Notes: a model not told the origin generated them from the sequence alone. DNA of 64,000 nucleotides from Aequoribacter fuscus (GCF_009910365.1 NZ_CP036423.1:2480001-2544000); one strand, 5' to 3'. Counted from the stretch's first letter, positions 28,561 to 39,174 are shown. Numbers and translations: made by a program.

Positions 28561-30861
28561 CTAGAAACGGTAGCCGAAGTTCAGATGCACGGTGCGTGGG
28601 TCACCGTAGTAGCTCACAAGCGTTTGGTCACCGCCTAAGCCGGGCAAGTAGCTGCCATCGGCAGCAACACCGACAAAGTTATAACCACCGACCATATACT
28701 CTTCATCGGTGGCGTTCTTCACGTACAAACCGCCGTAGACATCACCGTTGGGGCTCTCCCAGGTTAGTCCTAGGTTCACCATCCCGTAGCCATCTTGCGC
28801 TAACAGATCGGAATCTTCGAACAGGATGTAGTCGTCGCGGTAGTAGTAATTAGCGCGCGCAGTGAAGTTACCCATGGCGGTATCGAAGTAGTAGGTTGCA
28901 CCCACGTTTAGGGTGTAATCTGGGGTATTCGACAAGCCTACCAAAGGTGCTGCGATGGTTGGATCATTTTCGATTTTGCCATCCAAAATACCCAAGGCCA
29001 CATCGATACTTAGAGCGTCACTTGCCGCCCAAACGATCTCTGCTTCCAGACCATCAACTGTCGAACCCTTGATGTTACCCAAGTTTTGGTTCAAAGCTGT
29101 TGGATCATTTGGATCGGGCGTTACCGTGATGTACTGGCGATCTTGGTGATCGATGGTAAATACCGTCACGTTGGTACGCAGCGACGCACCCCAATCTTTC
29201 TTAATGCCCACTTCCAGCGAGTCCACGATTTCAGGATCTGCCGCACGCTCGTTAATGGTGGCACGAGGGTTAAAGGTACCCGACTTAAATCCCTGACCGT
29301 AGCTAGCGTAGATCATGGTTTGATCATCCATTTGGTACTCGACACCAACGCGTGGCGTCACACGGCTCCAGTCTTCTGATTTGGGCGCATCTAACACGCC
29401 GTCGCCGTTGGTATCACGACCTAGCACTTGCGGGAATACAGCAGTGGCTGGGCGCACGTAGCCAGGAATCCAGCCGCTGCTGGGGTATACGTTGCTCAGA
29501 TTAACCCCATTCTTTACAAAGGCTTCTTTCTCTTCCTCGGTGTAACGCGCACCAATCGTCACCGACCACTGGTCATTCAATTCGATCGAGCTTTGCGCAT
29601 ACACAGCGGTCGATTTGCTGTTGTTGCAGCCAGTTACTTCTCGGGTTAAACCGGTTGCACCAAGGGCGCCATAAGCCGCACGGCCCAAGAACCCGAGAAT
29701 TGCGTCGAAGTGGCCGCACGACTCACCGTCATAGTTATAAATACCACCTACGACTGAATAACCTTCTTTGGCGTAGCTAAACTGCACTTCGTGGCTGGTG
29801 TTTTCATCGTCATAAAACGCCGGTACGTCAAAAATATCTAAGGGCGTGTTATCGAAGTCGATGTTGGTATCTGAGTAGCTCTCGCGCGACGCACCAATGT
29901 ACTTAACGGTTAGCTCGTCTGATACATTCCATTCAGCCGTCAGACTAAAGCCTTTAAGCTCGACATAGTTATCGGTAGGCATCGACGTGTAAGAATCAAA
30001 CACCGAGCCGGGAACAGGCGCATTGGTGAGCAAACTTGGCAACAAGCGGTAGCCGCCTTTCGCGTTTGAATCGTCCTCTGTTTGATCATAGGCGAGTTGT
30101 ATGAACAGGTTATCTGTTGGGGTCAATTCCAAGGTCGCACGCATTGCGGTCAGATCTTTGTTGTAGTTCTCTGGGTCTTGATAGCCCATGCTATCAGCGA
30201 TGATCAAGTACTCTCCAAAACCGTCTCTCGACAAATCCGCGTAGCCCAAGCCCAGATAAGCCTTATCTTTCACTAAGGGCAATTCAGCCGTTAATTTCAA
30301 ATCCTGCTGACCATAAGAACCCACGGTCACATCCACCTGCGCGTTGGCGTCACCTGACATACGTTTGGTGACATATTTCACGGCGCCGCCAATGGTATTT
30401 TTGCCGTACAGTGTACCCTGAGGTCCGCGCAGGACTTCGATACGCTCAACGTTTAACAAATCCAGCACAGCACCTTGAGGGCGCGCCATGTACACGTCAT
30501 CGATATAAATACCGACGCCGGGCTCGTAGCCCCACAGTGGATCTTGCTGACCGACACCACGAATAAACGCCGTCAGAGTCGAGTTGGTACCACGACTGTT
30601 CTGCAAGGTCGTGTTAGGCGAGAATTGTTGAACTTCAGTAAGCACCGAAACGCCTGCACTGTTTAAGGCTTCAGCGCCCAATGAGGTCACTGATACTGGA
30701 ACTTCTTGTAGGTTCTCGGTGGTACGTCGGGCCGTAACTTCAACCACTTCGAGGGTTGCTTGACGCTTTTTCTCTGCGCCGCTTTGCGCAGTCGCTACCT
30801 GACCAGTGACTGCCAAGGTCACTGCTGTGGCCAATACAGACAACTTCATTCGCGTGTTCAT
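28561..30861 (-). CDS. TonB-dependent outer-membrane receptor
   Basis: A 766-residue TonB-dependent receptor. It has a signal peptide (cleavage near AQSGAEKK, about residue 26), a TonB-box-like segment (LEVVEVTARRTTENLQEVPVSV, about 37-58), a plug domain with the motif VERIEVLRGPQGTLYGKNTIGG (about 138-159), and a 22-strand barrel ending in the aromatic LNFGYRF. It is of the class frequently found in marine gammaproteobacteria and sphingomonads next to catabolic genes, where it imports organic substrates, not siderophores. Context suggests import of the substrate processed by the neighbouring hydrolases and ligases. Confidence 0.92.
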   Translation of the reverse strand: MNTRMKLSVLATAVTLAVTGQVATAQSGAEKKRQATLEVVEVTARRTTENLQEVPVSVTSLGAEALNSAGVSVLTEVQQFSPNTTLQNSRGTNSTLTAFIRGVGQQDPLWGYEPGVGIYIDDVYMARPQGAVLDLLNVERIEVLRGPQGTLYGKNTIGGAVKYVTKRMSGDANAQVDVTVGSYGQQDLKLTAELPLVKDKAYLGLGYADLSRDGFGEYLIIADSMGYQDPENYNKDLTAMRATLELTPTDNLFIQLAYDQTEDDSNAKGGYRLLPSLLTNAPVPGSVFDSYTSMPTDNYVELKGFSLTAEWNVSDELTVKYIGASRESYSDTNIDFDNTPLDIFDVPAFYDDENTSHEVQFSYAKEGYSVVGGIYNYDGESCGHFDAILGFLGRAAYGALGATGLTREVTGCNNSKSTAVYAQSSIELNDQWSVTIGARYTEEEKEAFVKNGVNLSNVYPSSGWIPGYVRPATAVFPQVLGRDTNGDGVLDAPKSEDWSRVTPRVGVEYQMDDQTMIYASYGQGFKSGTFNPRATINERAADPEIVDSLEVGIKKDWGASLRTNVTVFTIDHQDRQYITVTPDPNDPTALNQNLGNIKGSTVDGLEAEIVWAASDALSIDVALGILDGKIENDPTIAAPLVGLSNTPDYTLNVGATYYFDTAMGNFTARANYYYRDDYILFEDSDLLAQDGYGMVNLGLTWESPNGDVYGGLYVKNATDEEYMVGGYNFVGVAADGSYLPGLGGDQTLVSYYGDPRTVHLNFGYRF

Positions 30862-30895
30862 GACTCCATCCTCACTCGTTATGTTTATGGTTCGC

Positions 30896-30952
30896 TTTCA
30901 ACACTTGTTGAAACTGCCATCCACATTAATTCAACAATTGTTGAAGTGTCAA
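30896..30952 (-). promoter_or_regulatory. TonB-receptor promoter with two palindromic operators
   Basis: On the minus strand, -35 TTGACA (30947-30952) and -10 ATTAAT (30925-30930) are 16 bp apart. The perfect palindrome TTCAACAATTGTTGAA (30930-30945) fills the spacer. A second site TTTCAACA-CT-TGTTGAAA (30896-30913) lies downstream of the expected start point. The centres are 33 bp apart, about three helical turns. The consensus TTCAACAnnTGTTGAA suggests cooperative repression by a dimeric regulator. Confidence 0.82.
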
Positions 30953-31027
30953 GAGGTGAAAGATAGATTTTCGTTACGAAAACGAATCAGCACACCCACA
31001 TCGAGTGCTGTAAGTATCAAGACAATC

Positions 31028-31080
31028 CCAAAAAAATAAGAAGGTCTGCCGCCGTACACTGTTGCGTACGGCGCCGACCT
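31028..31080 (-). terminator. Terminator downstream of the amidohydrolase gene
   Basis: Hairpin built on GCCGTAC/GTACGGC with further pairing of AGGTC/GACCT at its base. On the minus strand it is followed by TCTTATTTTTTT. It separates the amidohydrolase transcript from the TonB-receptor promoter. Confidence 0.85.
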
Positions 31081-31094
31081 AATGAAACGCTCGC

Positions 31095-32843
31095 TTAGCC
31101 AGAGGCTGAATGTAACTCAGAGTGCGCAAGAACTTGAGGTCCGCGGATCAAACCACCCGGCGTTGGGCCTTGCATTACGCCATCCCTGAAGGTCACCGCT
31201 CCCGACTTAATGGTAGCGACGTAGCCGTCCGCTTTTTGCAACAAACGCTTGCCGCCGGCGGGCAAATCGGCGGCGACCCAGGGTTCACCCAACTTGATTG
31301 CATCCAGATCAATAATGTTTAAATCCGCCAAATAGCCTGGCTCGATAACACCTCGATCATTCAGGCCATAAAGACGCGCCGTGTCTCGGCACTGACGCTG
31401 CACTGCATACTCCAACGATAATCGCCGACCCTGACGATCTCGCACCCAGTGCTGCAACATGTAGGTGGAAGCTGCGGCATCGCAAATCGTGCCGCAGTGG
31501 GCACCACCATCAGACAAGGAGTTTACGCAGTCATCTGAATGCAAAGGGTCCTCTAGGAAATTGTAGTTACCATCGGCCCAGTTAAGTAAGGGAAAATAAA
31601 TAAATCCTGTCCCCTCGTTGCTGAGCAGCAAATCATACGCGTATTCTGCTGGCGCCACACCCGCAGCGCTGGCCAAGGACTCAATCGATTCGTCGGCGGT
31701 AGGCTCGTAGTTAAAACCTGGCCCCATGGCGTACAGCATGTTAAAGGCCGACGACATCATCTCGATAATAATCTGCAAATCTGGGTCCAGTATTTCATTG
31801 GGCTCGGCAATTAAACGAGCGCGAAATTCGGGGTCGTTCAGTGCTGCCCATTGTTCTGCCCAGGGTTTGTCTGCAATCGCCATCCAGCTCGCCTTCGCAG
31901 TAAAGGGGTGCAGACTCGCCTGAAAACCTAAAATCAAACCCGTGGCACGCATCGATACCTGGGCTAAAATATTGGCGCCTTTGGCATTTTCCTCTCGCAT
32001 ATTTTTCAGCATGTCGTCGAAGGGCATGGCTTTGATCGGCGACTGTAACGCGGTATAGGTCACCGGTACGCCGTACTCTCGACTCAACTTACCCATCCAG
32101 CCGAACTCATCCCATTCGGGCACCAAGTCGCTCGACAACTCAAACACGCCGTGCCCAACGCGACCCATGGCGGCGCCAATCGCGAGCAGCTCTTCTTTGG
32201 TTGCCGTGGTACCTGGCACCAATTCTTTTTCAATGGATTTATGCAGCACTGTACGCGACGTCGAGAAACCCAATGCGCCGGCCTTTAAACCATCTTCCAC
32301 AATGGCAGCCATACGGGCGATATCAGTTTCGGTGGGGTCCTCATTACGGGCACCGCGATCACCCATCACGTAAGCACGTACCGAGCCGTGTGGTACTTGT
32401 GCGGCCACGTCAATGGTGCGAGGCAAGGCCTCGAGTGCGTCCATGTATTCCGGAAAGGTCTCCCAGTTCCAGCTCATGCCTTCAGCCAAAGCCGACCCCG
32501 GAATATCTTCAACGCCTTCCATTAAACCGATAAGCCATTCGTGCCGAGAAGGTTCAGCAGGTGCAAAGCCCACTCCGCAGTTACCCATAACAACGGTAGT
32601 GACACCATGCCACGATGAAGGCGCCATCTCTTGATCCCAAGTCGCTTGGCCGTCGTAATGCGTGTGGATGTCAACAAAACCCGGGGTGACTATTTTGCCG
32701 GTCGCATCAATTTCTTGGACCCCGCGATCGAGTCCTTGCCCGACGGCAACGATCTTATCGCCCTGCACCGCCACATCGGCCTGCCGCGGAGTACCGCCAT
32801 TACCGTCGACCACCGTACCACCACGAACCACTAAATCGTACAT
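31095..32843 (-). CDS. Amidohydrolase, N-acyl-D-amino-acid deacylase-like
   Basis: Amidohydrolase-superfamily metal-dependent hydrolase of 582 residues. The N-terminal metal motif is [13 protein letters not shown] (about 58-70), the strand-3 segment is [15 protein letters not shown] (cysteine metal ligand as in D-aminoacylases), and the late aspartate lies in [16 protein letters not shown]. Such proteins hydrolyse N-acyl-D-amino acids or related amides. No signal peptide is visible, so it is cytoplasmic. GAGGTC precedes the ATG. It follows the amidase gene by 66 bp, probably as an operon. Confidence 0.85.
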   Translation of the reverse strand: MYDLVVRGGTVVDGNGGTPRQADVAVQGDKIVAVGQGLDRGVQEIDATGKIVTPGFVDIHTHYDGQATWDQEMAPSSWHGVTTVVMGNCGVGFAPAEPSRHEWLIGLMEGVEDIPGSALAEGMSWNWETFPEYMDALEALPRTIDVAAQVPHGSVRAYVMGDRGARNEDPTETDIARMAAIVEDGLKAGALGFSTSRTVLHKSIEKELVPGTTATKEELLAIGAAMGRVGHGVFELSSDLVPEWDEFGWMGKLSREYGVPVTYTALQSPIKAMPFDDMLKNMREENAKGANILAQVSMRATGLILGFQASLHPFTAKASWMAIADKPWAEQWAALNDPEFRARLIAEPNEILDPDLQIIIEMMSSAFNMLYAMGPGFNYEPTADESIESLASAAGVAPAEYAYDLLLSNEGTGFIYFPLLNWADGNYNFLEDPLHSDDCVNSLSDGGAHCGTICDAAASTYMLQHWVRDRQGRRLSLEYAVQRQCRDTARLYGLNDRGVIEPGYLADLNIIDLDAIKLGEPWVAADLPAGGKRLLQKADGYVATIKSGAVTFRDGVMQGPTPGGLIRGPQVLAHSELHSASG

Positions 32844-32909
32844 TACTGACCTCTTATTATTTGCTTAACGCCGTTTAGTTAGAGTGCTAAAGCACCGCGA
32901 GGTTGTCAA

Positions 32910-34421
32910 TTAAATCGTTGGCACTTTATTAAACCAAGGCTGCGCCTGCTCGAGCTGACCGGCGAGGGAATACAATAAACCCTCGTTGCCGAAATCGGCG
33001 GCAAACATGGTGCCGATGGGCAGACCTGCGTCGGTCCAATATAAAGGTACCGACATTGCGGGCGCGCCGGTCGCATTAAACAACATGGTAAAAGCCGAGT
33101 AACTCACGACGTCCATTTCGTACCCCTTGTCCATACGTGTCAGGGCAAGCTTACCCAAATCCAAAGGTGGATTTGCCAGCGTCGGCGACAGCAAGACATC
33201 GAACCGTTCGTGTAGACCACTCACATGGCGGCCTATTCGGTGAATGGTTTGCACCGCCTCGTGGTAATCCGAGGCTTTGTTGTTCAGCGCCGCTTGATAA
33301 CGCAACCAAATCAAGGGCTCTAGATCGTCTTCAGTCACTTGACGCTCAAGAACATGTTCTCGCGCTTTGACTTTTGCCACTGTACCTGCCGCCATAATTT
33401 GAGCAGTCGAACCATAAAACTCGCGCGGGTCAATACCCAAGGCCACGGGCTCAACACTGTGACCGAGATTCTCGCAAAGCTTGGCGGTGTGCATCACCGC
33501 CGCTATGCAATCGGCATGCACGGGTGTTTGCGACACCGGTGTCGTGACCAAACCAATGCGCAGTTTCTGGGGCATCTCGCCAACAAAACGAGCGAACGAG
33601 TGCTTGGGACTTTGCGGGCCACCTGCTGCACCCGCTTCTGCGCCGGCGGTTGCATCTAACAACGCCGCGCTATCGCGCACGGAGCGAGAAACACAGTGGG
33701 TAACGCTCATCCATGCGTGAATGGCTTTGGGCCCATGAGGCGTTCGGGCACGGCTAGGCTTCATCCCGAAAAGCCCACAACAGGACGCTGGTATTCGAAT
33801 CGAGCCACCCCCATCGGTCGCATTCGCCAAAGGCAGGATACCCGCAGCCACGGCGGCCGCAGACCCGCCAGATGAACCACCCGTCGTCTTTGTTAAATCC
33901 CAAGGGTTGCGGGTATCGCCAAATAAAATCGATTCGGTTGTGGCCGTACCGCCAAACTCAGGACTGGCACTTTTCCCCATCATCAAAAAGCCAGCGTTAA
34001 GATAGCGCTGCACCACGGTATCGGTATAGGCGGCAATCTGATCTTTAAAAAAGCGCGAGCCTTCGGTGGTTTTGGTGCCCTCTAGCATTAAACCCAAGTC
34101 TTTCAACAAAAACGGCACACCCGCGAAAGGGCCCTCGGGTAAACCGTTCTTAATTTGGTTACGCGCGTAATCGTATAGAGGCTCGACAATGGCGTTAATG
34201 CTGGGATTTACCGCCTCGGCACGGGCAATCGCCGTTTCCAACACTTCCGTTGCGCTAAAGTCTTTCCGCCGAATGCCTTCTGCTAACGCTAAGGCGTCCA
34301 ACGAGCGATAATCACTCAAACTGATCGGGGTGCGGCTAGCCCAGCTTAGACTGGAGGCACTTGCCGCCATCGAGGCAGCAGCAACGCTTAAATTTAGAAA
34401 TGAACGGCGCGAAAGTGGCAT
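32910..34421 (-). CDS. Tat-exported amidase
   Basis: Amidase-signature-family hydrolase of 503 residues. A twin-arginine signal peptide MPLSRRSFLNLSVAAASMAA predicts export in folded form to the periplasm. The Ser-cisSer-Lys centre is visible: the lysine in FLLKDLGLML (about 108) and the glycine/serine stretch TTGGSSGGSAAAVAAG (about 180-195). Substrates of the family are amides, including N-acyl compounds. AAGGAG precedes the ATG. Its position before the D-aminoacylase-like gene suggests sequential amide hydrolysis. Confidence 0.88.
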   Translation of the reverse strand: MPLSRRSFLNLSVAAASMAASASSLSWASRTPISLSDYRSLDALALAEGIRRKDFSATEVLETAIARAEAVNPSINAIVEPLYDYARNQIKNGLPEGPFAGVPFLLKDLGLMLEGTKTTEGSRFFKDQIAAYTDTVVQRYLNAGFLMMGKSASPEFGGTATTESILFGDTRNPWDLTKTTGGSSGGSAAAVAAGILPLANATDGGGSIRIPASCCGLFGMKPSRARTPHGPKAIHAWMSVTHCVSRSVRDSAALLDATAGAEAGAAGGPQSPKHSFARFVGEMPQKLRIGLVTTPVSQTPVHADCIAAVMHTAKLCENLGHSVEPVALGIDPREFYGSTAQIMAAGTVAKVKAREHVLERQVTEDDLEPLIWLRYQAALNNKASDYHEAVQTIHRIGRHVSGLHERFDVLLSPTLANPPLDLGKLALTRMDKGYEMDVVSYSAFTMLFNATGAPAMSVPLYWTDAGLPIGTMFAADFGNEGLLYSLAGQLEQAQPWFNKVPTI

Positions 34422-34549
34422 TGTAGCTCTCCTTTTTTTGAGGGCTACAATGCGTGAAAAAAAATCCAGGGTAAACGTCTGATTGGCTTATACGAACTCG
34501 TACAGGCCTACCTTTGAAGACGCCTAAGCGACAATTGCAGAAGGCGAGA

Positions 34550-34906
34550 TTAAAGAGTAAGCGCCTCTTGATCCAATATCGCAGGGTTATCGATTTTTGG
34601 CTCCATCAAACCACGCACGGCCTCGAGCGTTGCAGGATCGAGATGCTCGACCGCGAAACCGAGTTGCGAACGGCCGGCATGCTGAAGATAGGCGTGCAAC
34701 TCGAGGTTGCCTTGCTCAGTCTCTAGCAAAATAGTAAACGGCTCGTTGTACTGAGCATCAAAATTTGGCGGCTCATCTATCGCTAGCCCCGTTAGAGACA
34801 GGTTCACCAAGGTACGGTGCCACACCGACGCGCCTTGCCGAATTTCCACGGGCAGTTCAATCGGGACACGCGTATAGCGGCGACGATCTGATTCATGCTC
34901 GGTCAT
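34550..34906 (-). CDS. PilZ-domain protein
   Basis: A 118-residue single-domain PilZ protein. The c-di-GMP-binding signature is complete: an RxxxR motif in RRRYTRVPI near the N-terminus and N-x-S-x-x-G as NLSLTG. It therefore probably senses cyclic di-GMP. The ATG at 34906 is chosen because GGAG lies 6 nt upstream; an in-frame TTG at 34921 precedes that site. No partner gene adjoins it. Confidence 0.87.
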   Translation of the reverse strand: MTEHESDRRRYTRVPIELPVEIRQGASVWHRTLVNLSLTGLAIDEPPNFDAQYNEPFTILLETEQGNLELHAYLQHAGRSQLGFAVEHLDPATLEAVRGLMEPKIDNPAILDQEALTL

Positions 34907-35009
34907 GTTTAGCTCCGACAATCTGTTTCATTTAATATTGCAACAGCTAAGCCATGACCGCAATGCTAAATTACGGCATCTACCGCAAACTCACCCAGCT
35001 TGGGTAGGT

Positions 35010-36677
35010 TTAATCCTTTAATTTACGGTATTTCACACGCTGTGGCGCCTGTGCCTGAGCACCCAAACGCTTTTGGCGGTCTTCTTCGTAATCGGTGTAG
35101 TTACCCTCATGGAATACCACTCCACCATCGTCTTCGTAAGCCAAGATGTGGGTTGCCACTCGGTCTAAGAACCAGCGATCGTGCGAAATCACCATTGCAC
35201 TACCGGGGAAAGCCAGCACGGCTTCCTCTAATGCGCGCAAAGTTTCGACGTCCAAGTCGTTGGTCGGCTCGTCGAGTAACAACACGTTCGCGCCCTGCTT
35301 AAGCAGCTTGGCCAAGTGCAAACGGTTGCGCTCGCCACCCGACAGATCTTTCACGAACTTTTGCTGGTCGCTGCCTTTAAAGTTAAAGCGACCGACATAA
35401 GAGCGTGAATTAGTCTCGTAGGTGCCAATGCGCATCACGTCTAAACCGTCGGAGATTTCTTCCCAGACGGTTTTGTTGCCCTCGAGGTCATCACGCGACT
35501 GATCGACGTAGGCAATCTGAACGGTTTCACCCACTTCAATTTCGCCACCATCAGGCTGCTCAAGACCTACCAGCATCTTGAATAACGTCGACTTACCCAT
35601 ACCGTTGGCACCGATAATACCGACAATACTGCCTTTAGGTACCACAAAGGACACATCATCAAATAACAGCCGGTCACCAAAGGTTTTGCGCAGATTGCGC
35701 ACTTCGATCACCTTATCACCCAAGCGGGGACCGGGTGGAATATAGATCTCGTTGGTTTCGTTGCGCGTCTGAAACTCTTGTGACTGCAATTCATCAAAGC
35801 GCGCCAAACGCGCCTTGCTCTTGCTTTGGCGCCCCTTAGCGTTGCTGCGTACCCACTCCAATTCCGCCTTGATGGCTTTTTGGTGCGAGGCTTCTTGACG
35901 CTTCTCTTGCTCGAGGCGCTTTTCTTTGGCTTCAAGCCAATCCGAATAGTTGCCCTCGTAAGGAATGCCGCGACCGCGGTCGAGCTCTAAGATCCAACCG
36001 GCGGCGTTATCCAAGAAATAACGATCGTGAGTAATCGCTACAACTGTTCCGGGGAAATCGTGTAGGAAGCGCTCGAGCCAGGCCACACTTTCAGCATCCA
36101 AATGGTTGGTGGGCTCGTCTAACAACAACATATCGGGCTTGGACAACAACAAACGACACAAGGCTACACGACGGCGCTCACCACCCGACAGCGTCGTAAC
36201 ATCTGCATCCCAAGCGGGCAAGCGCAGCGCATCGGCCGCGACCTCTAAGGTGTGGTCAATGTTATGGGCGTCGGTCGCCTGAATAATGTCCTCTAACTGC
36301 GCCTGCTTTTTCGCCAGCGCGTCGAAGTCAGCATCGGGCTCAGCATAGGCTGCATAGACTTTATCAAGCTCGGCTAGGGCATCGATGGCGTCCTGTACGC
36401 CCTCTTCGACATTGCCGCGCACCGTCTTGTTCGGGTCAAGCTGCGGCTCCTGCGGCAGGTACCCAATTTTAATACCGGGCTGAGGGCGAGCTTCGCCTAA
36501 GATGTCGGTATCTAAACCCGCCATGATTTTGAGCAAGGTCGATTTTCCAGAGCCGTTTAAACCTAACACACCAATTTTGGCGCCTGGGAAAAACGACAAG
36601 GAAATATCTTCAAGAATTTTGCGTTTGGGCGGAACAATCTTGCCCACGCGGTTCATTGTGTATACGTACTGCGCCAT
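35010..36677 (-). CDS. ettA: Energy-dependent translational throttle protein EttA
   Basis: ABC-F ATPase that binds the ribosomal E site and gates entry into elongation according to energy status. There are two ABC domains: the first has Walker A GLNGSGKSTLLK and signature LSGGERRRVALCRLL, the second Walker A GANGMGKSTLFK and signature LSGGERNRLHLAKLL. A linker with the arginine/lysine-rich arm lies between them. The start MAQYVYTMNRVGK at 36677 gives the standard 555 residues; the frame is open to 36749. Confidence 0.95.
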   Translation of the reverse strand: MAQYVYTMNRVGKIVPPKRKILEDISLSFFPGAKIGVLGLNGSGKSTLLKIMAGLDTDILGEARPQPGIKIGYLPQEPQLDPNKTVRGNVEEGVQDAIDALAELDKVYAAYAEPDADFDALAKKQAQLEDIIQATDAHNIDHTLEVAADALRLPAWDADVTTLSGGERRRVALCRLLLSKPDMLLLDEPTNHLDAESVAWLERFLHDFPGTVVAITHDRYFLDNAAGWILELDRGRGIPYEGNYSDWLEAKEKRLEQEKRQEASHQKAIKAELEWVRSNAKGRQSKSKARLARFDELQSQEFQTRNETNEIYIPPGPRLGDKVIEVRNLRKTFGDRLLFDDVSFVVPKGSIVGIIGANGMGKSTLFKMLVGLEQPDGGEIEVGETVQIAYVDQSRDDLEGNKTVWEEISDGLDVMRIGTYETNSRSYVGRFNFKGSDQQKFVKDLSGGERNRLHLAKLLKQGANVLLLDEPTNDLDVETLRALEEAVLAFPGSAMVISHDRWFLDRVATHILAYEDDGGVVFHEGNYTDYEEDRQKRLGAQAQAPQRVKYRKLKD

Positions 36678-36873
36678 AGAAACAACCTGATACCATTCGT
36701 TAACAAAAATAACCTTACACAAGGCCGAGGTAGACTGCCTCAGTGACACCGTTGCGGGAGTCTTGCCTCAAAAGTCGTTGCAGAATTATCGCATACCATC
36801 CGCAAGTTTCACACGTGCTCTGGGGTATGCGTTAGCCTAATAGATACTTATTCGTTAAACTCGGACTCGATGC

Positions 36874-37917
36874 TTAAAGAGCAATTGCTGGCTCTTGGGC
36901 CACCTCCAACGGACTCTCTGACTCGGGCGCATAAATCTCTGTAAACGCCTCTAGCTTCCAGTCGTTTTCTGAACTGACTTGAGCAATGTGAAACAACGCA
37001 TCGCCTTCGTACGCGAGCGGCAAATTGGTCCTACCAATCACAATACCCGTTTGGTCCGCGACCACTGCGACTTCTTGTGTACCCAGAGGATCGGCAATAA
37101 TACCAATCACTTGGCCTTCTTCGACCAACTCACCCAGCGAGACCAATACCCGCAGCACACCGCTATCCGGGGCGCGAACCCAAGCGGTTTTCTCACTGAT
37201 CATAGGTGGTTTGGTTTTACCGCGACTTTTGCGCAGCATGCCAATGTGGCGCATGACATTCAAAATACCTTTAACACCGGCACGAATGTAAATTTCGTCA
37301 AAACGCAGGGCCTCACAGGACTCATACAGCAATACTGGCACACCTTTTTCGGCAGCCGCTTGGCGTAACGAGCCATCTCGAATTCGGGCGTTAATAGCAA
37401 TGGGCGCACCAAAAGCATTGGTCATAGCCAGCGTTTCGGAGTCAAGCAGATTCGCACGAATTTGTGGAAAGTTACTACGATGGCGGGCGCCAGTGTGCAA
37501 ATCGATACCGTGAGTGCAGTGCGCAACGATCTCGCTCATAAAGGTTTCGGCAATACGCGCCGCTAAGGACCCGCTCGCAGATCCCGGAAAGCTACGATTT
37601 AAATCACGTCCGTCGGGCAGTTCCCGGGTTTGATTCACGAATCCGTAAACATTGACGATAGGAATGGCAATTAAGGTACCGCGCAGTTTATCCAGCATGC
37701 GGCTCATTAACAGTCGCCGGATAATCTCTACCCCGTTAATCTCATCGCCATGAATAGCAGCACACACAAACAGGGTCGGACCAGGACGCTTGCCCCGCAC
37801 CACGTTAATGTTCAAACTCAAGCTGTCTTGCGTGTAAACCGGGGCGACCGGGATGTTCACGATCTGACGCGTATTTGGGAGTATCTCGACTCCACCGATC
37901 ACCATTGGCCCTGCCAT
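36874..37917 (-). CDS. Succinylglutamate desuccinylase/aspartoacylase family protein
   Basis: Zinc carboxypeptidase-like protein of 347 residues. Metal ligands are visible in AAIHGDEINGVEII (H and E) and GIDLHTGARHRSNFPQIR (H), and the C-terminal half is a biotinyl/lipoyl-like beta domain. Members adjacent to rimK are common in gammaproteobacteria and probably remove or process glutamate-type modifications. AAGGAGA directly before GTGATG supports the ATG at 37917; the frame is open upstream to 38025. It follows rimK. Confidence 0.85.
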   Translation of the reverse strand: MAGPMVIGGVEILPNTRQIVNIPVAPVYTQDSLSLNINVVRGKRPGPTLFVCAAIHGDEINGVEIIRRLLMSRMLDKLRGTLIAIPIVNVYGFVNQTRELPDGRDLNRSFPGSASGSLAARIAETFMSEIVAHCTHGIDLHTGARHRSNFPQIRANLLDSETLAMTNAFGAPIAINARIRDGSLRQAAAEKGVPVLLYESCEALRFDEIYIRAGVKGILNVMRHIGMLRKSRGKTKPPMISEKTAWVRAPDSGVLRVLVSLGELVEEGQVIGIIADPLGTQEVAVVADQTGIVIGRTNLPLAYEGDALFHIAQVSSENDWKLEAFTEIYAPESESPLEVAQEPAIAL

Positions 37918-38070
37918 CACTCTCCTTCTAAAAAGCACAGCGTGCTGTAAAGACAAGGTAAAACCTTCTTTTAACCCTTCGCGCTCTGCGGCGAGTTGGG
38001 GCGCGATACTGACATCTGCTAGCACGCGACCTATCCAGAACGCTGCTATTGTATATCGAACGCGATGTCT

Positions 38071-38976
38071 CTAACCCTTAGCATGTCCACGCAGAGTTAA
38101 AGGCTTGGCGTGCTCTTCGACAAACCGGATAATCTTATTCGCAACATTAATACCAGTCGATTCCTCGATACCGCGCAAGCCGGGCGATGAATTGACCTCC
38201 ATCACCAAGGGCCCGCGCGCACTGCGAAGAATATCCACCCCTGCTACGTGTAAGCTCATCGCTTGCGCCGCTTTAATCGCGGTGCGTCGCTCGGTAGGCG
38301 TTAGCTTCGTGACCTCAGCCGAACCGCCGCGATGCAGGTTGGAACGAAACTCACCGCTTTGCGCTGTACGCTCCATGGCGGCCACGACTTTACGTCCAAT
38401 CACAAAACAGCGCACGTCAGAACCACCGGCTTCTTTGATAAACTCCTGCACCAGAAAATCGGCTTTAAGCTCACAAAAAGCATCGATCACCGACTCGGCG
38501 GCTTTTATGGTCTCGGCCAACACGACGCCTCGACCTTGCGTGCCCTCTAATAACTTAACCACCAAAGGCGCACCACCCACCAGCTTGATCAATTCACGCG
38601 TGTTGTGCACGTCATGCGCAAAACCCGTTTTCGGCATCCCAATTCCTTTGCGCGATAGGAGCTGCAGGGCGCGCAACTTCGAGCGAGAACGGCCCAAGGG
38701 AATTGACCCCGTCAAGCAATAAACGCCCATCATTTCGAACTGGCGAATGACAGCGGCACCATAAGTCGTCACTGAGGCACCAATGCGAGGTATGACAGCG
38801 TCGTAACCCTCGAGCTTTTCGCCCTCGTACCAAATGGCTGGATTGGAGCTCGTGATATCCATATAGCACTTCATGTGGTCGATAACGCGCACTTCATGAT
38901 GGCGCGCTTGGGCCGCCTCGACTATGCGGCGAGTGCTGTACAAACGGGGGTTGCGGGACAGAATTGCGATCTTCAT
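38071..38976 (-). CDS. rimK: RimK-type alpha-L-glutamate ligase
   Basis: ATP-grasp ligase of 301 residues that adds glutamate residues to the C-terminus of ribosomal protein S6. The N-terminal [21 protein letters not shown], the ATP-grasp segment [15 protein letters not shown] (about 146-160) and the Mg-binding [15 protein letters not shown] (about 256-270) are diagnostic. It is followed by the desuccinylase-like gene. A TA pair and a repeat separate it from the divergent rimB-like gene at 40411, a partner usually found beside it. Confidence 0.93.
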   Translation of the reverse strand: MKIAILSRNPRLYSTRRIVEAAQARHHEVRVIDHMKCYMDITSSNPAIWYEGEKLEGYDAVIPRIGASVTTYGAAVIRQFEMMGVYCLTGSIPLGRSRSKLRALQLLSRKGIGMPKTGFAHDVHNTRELIKLVGGAPLVVKLLEGTQGRGVVLAETIKAAESVIDAFCELKADFLVQEFIKEAGGSDVRCFVIGRKVVAAMERTAQSGEFRSNLHRGGSAEVTKLTPTERRTAIKAAQAMSLHVAGVDILRSARGPLVMEVNSSPGLRGIEESTGINVANKIIRFVEEHAKPLTLRGHAKG

Positions 38977-39174
38977 GTTTCTCTCTATTGGGTATACCCG
39001 AACACAGGTCGGGTGGGGTTGCTTGCGTCAACCGATGCTCGGCATTGTCGCATAGGACCTAGTTTTCACCTAGCGGCCCAAACGCGTGAATTTTGCGCTA
39101 AATCTCTGGACTAGGGCGCATGGCGAAGGCTGAGAGATAGATGCCTAGAACGTAAGGACTGTTTAGATACTCAT

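Noticed and set aside
38105-38722. 205-codon open frame antisense to rimK
   Set aside because: Composition (Ser, Arg and Pro-rich) is that of an antisense shadow; rimK is unambiguous on the other strand.
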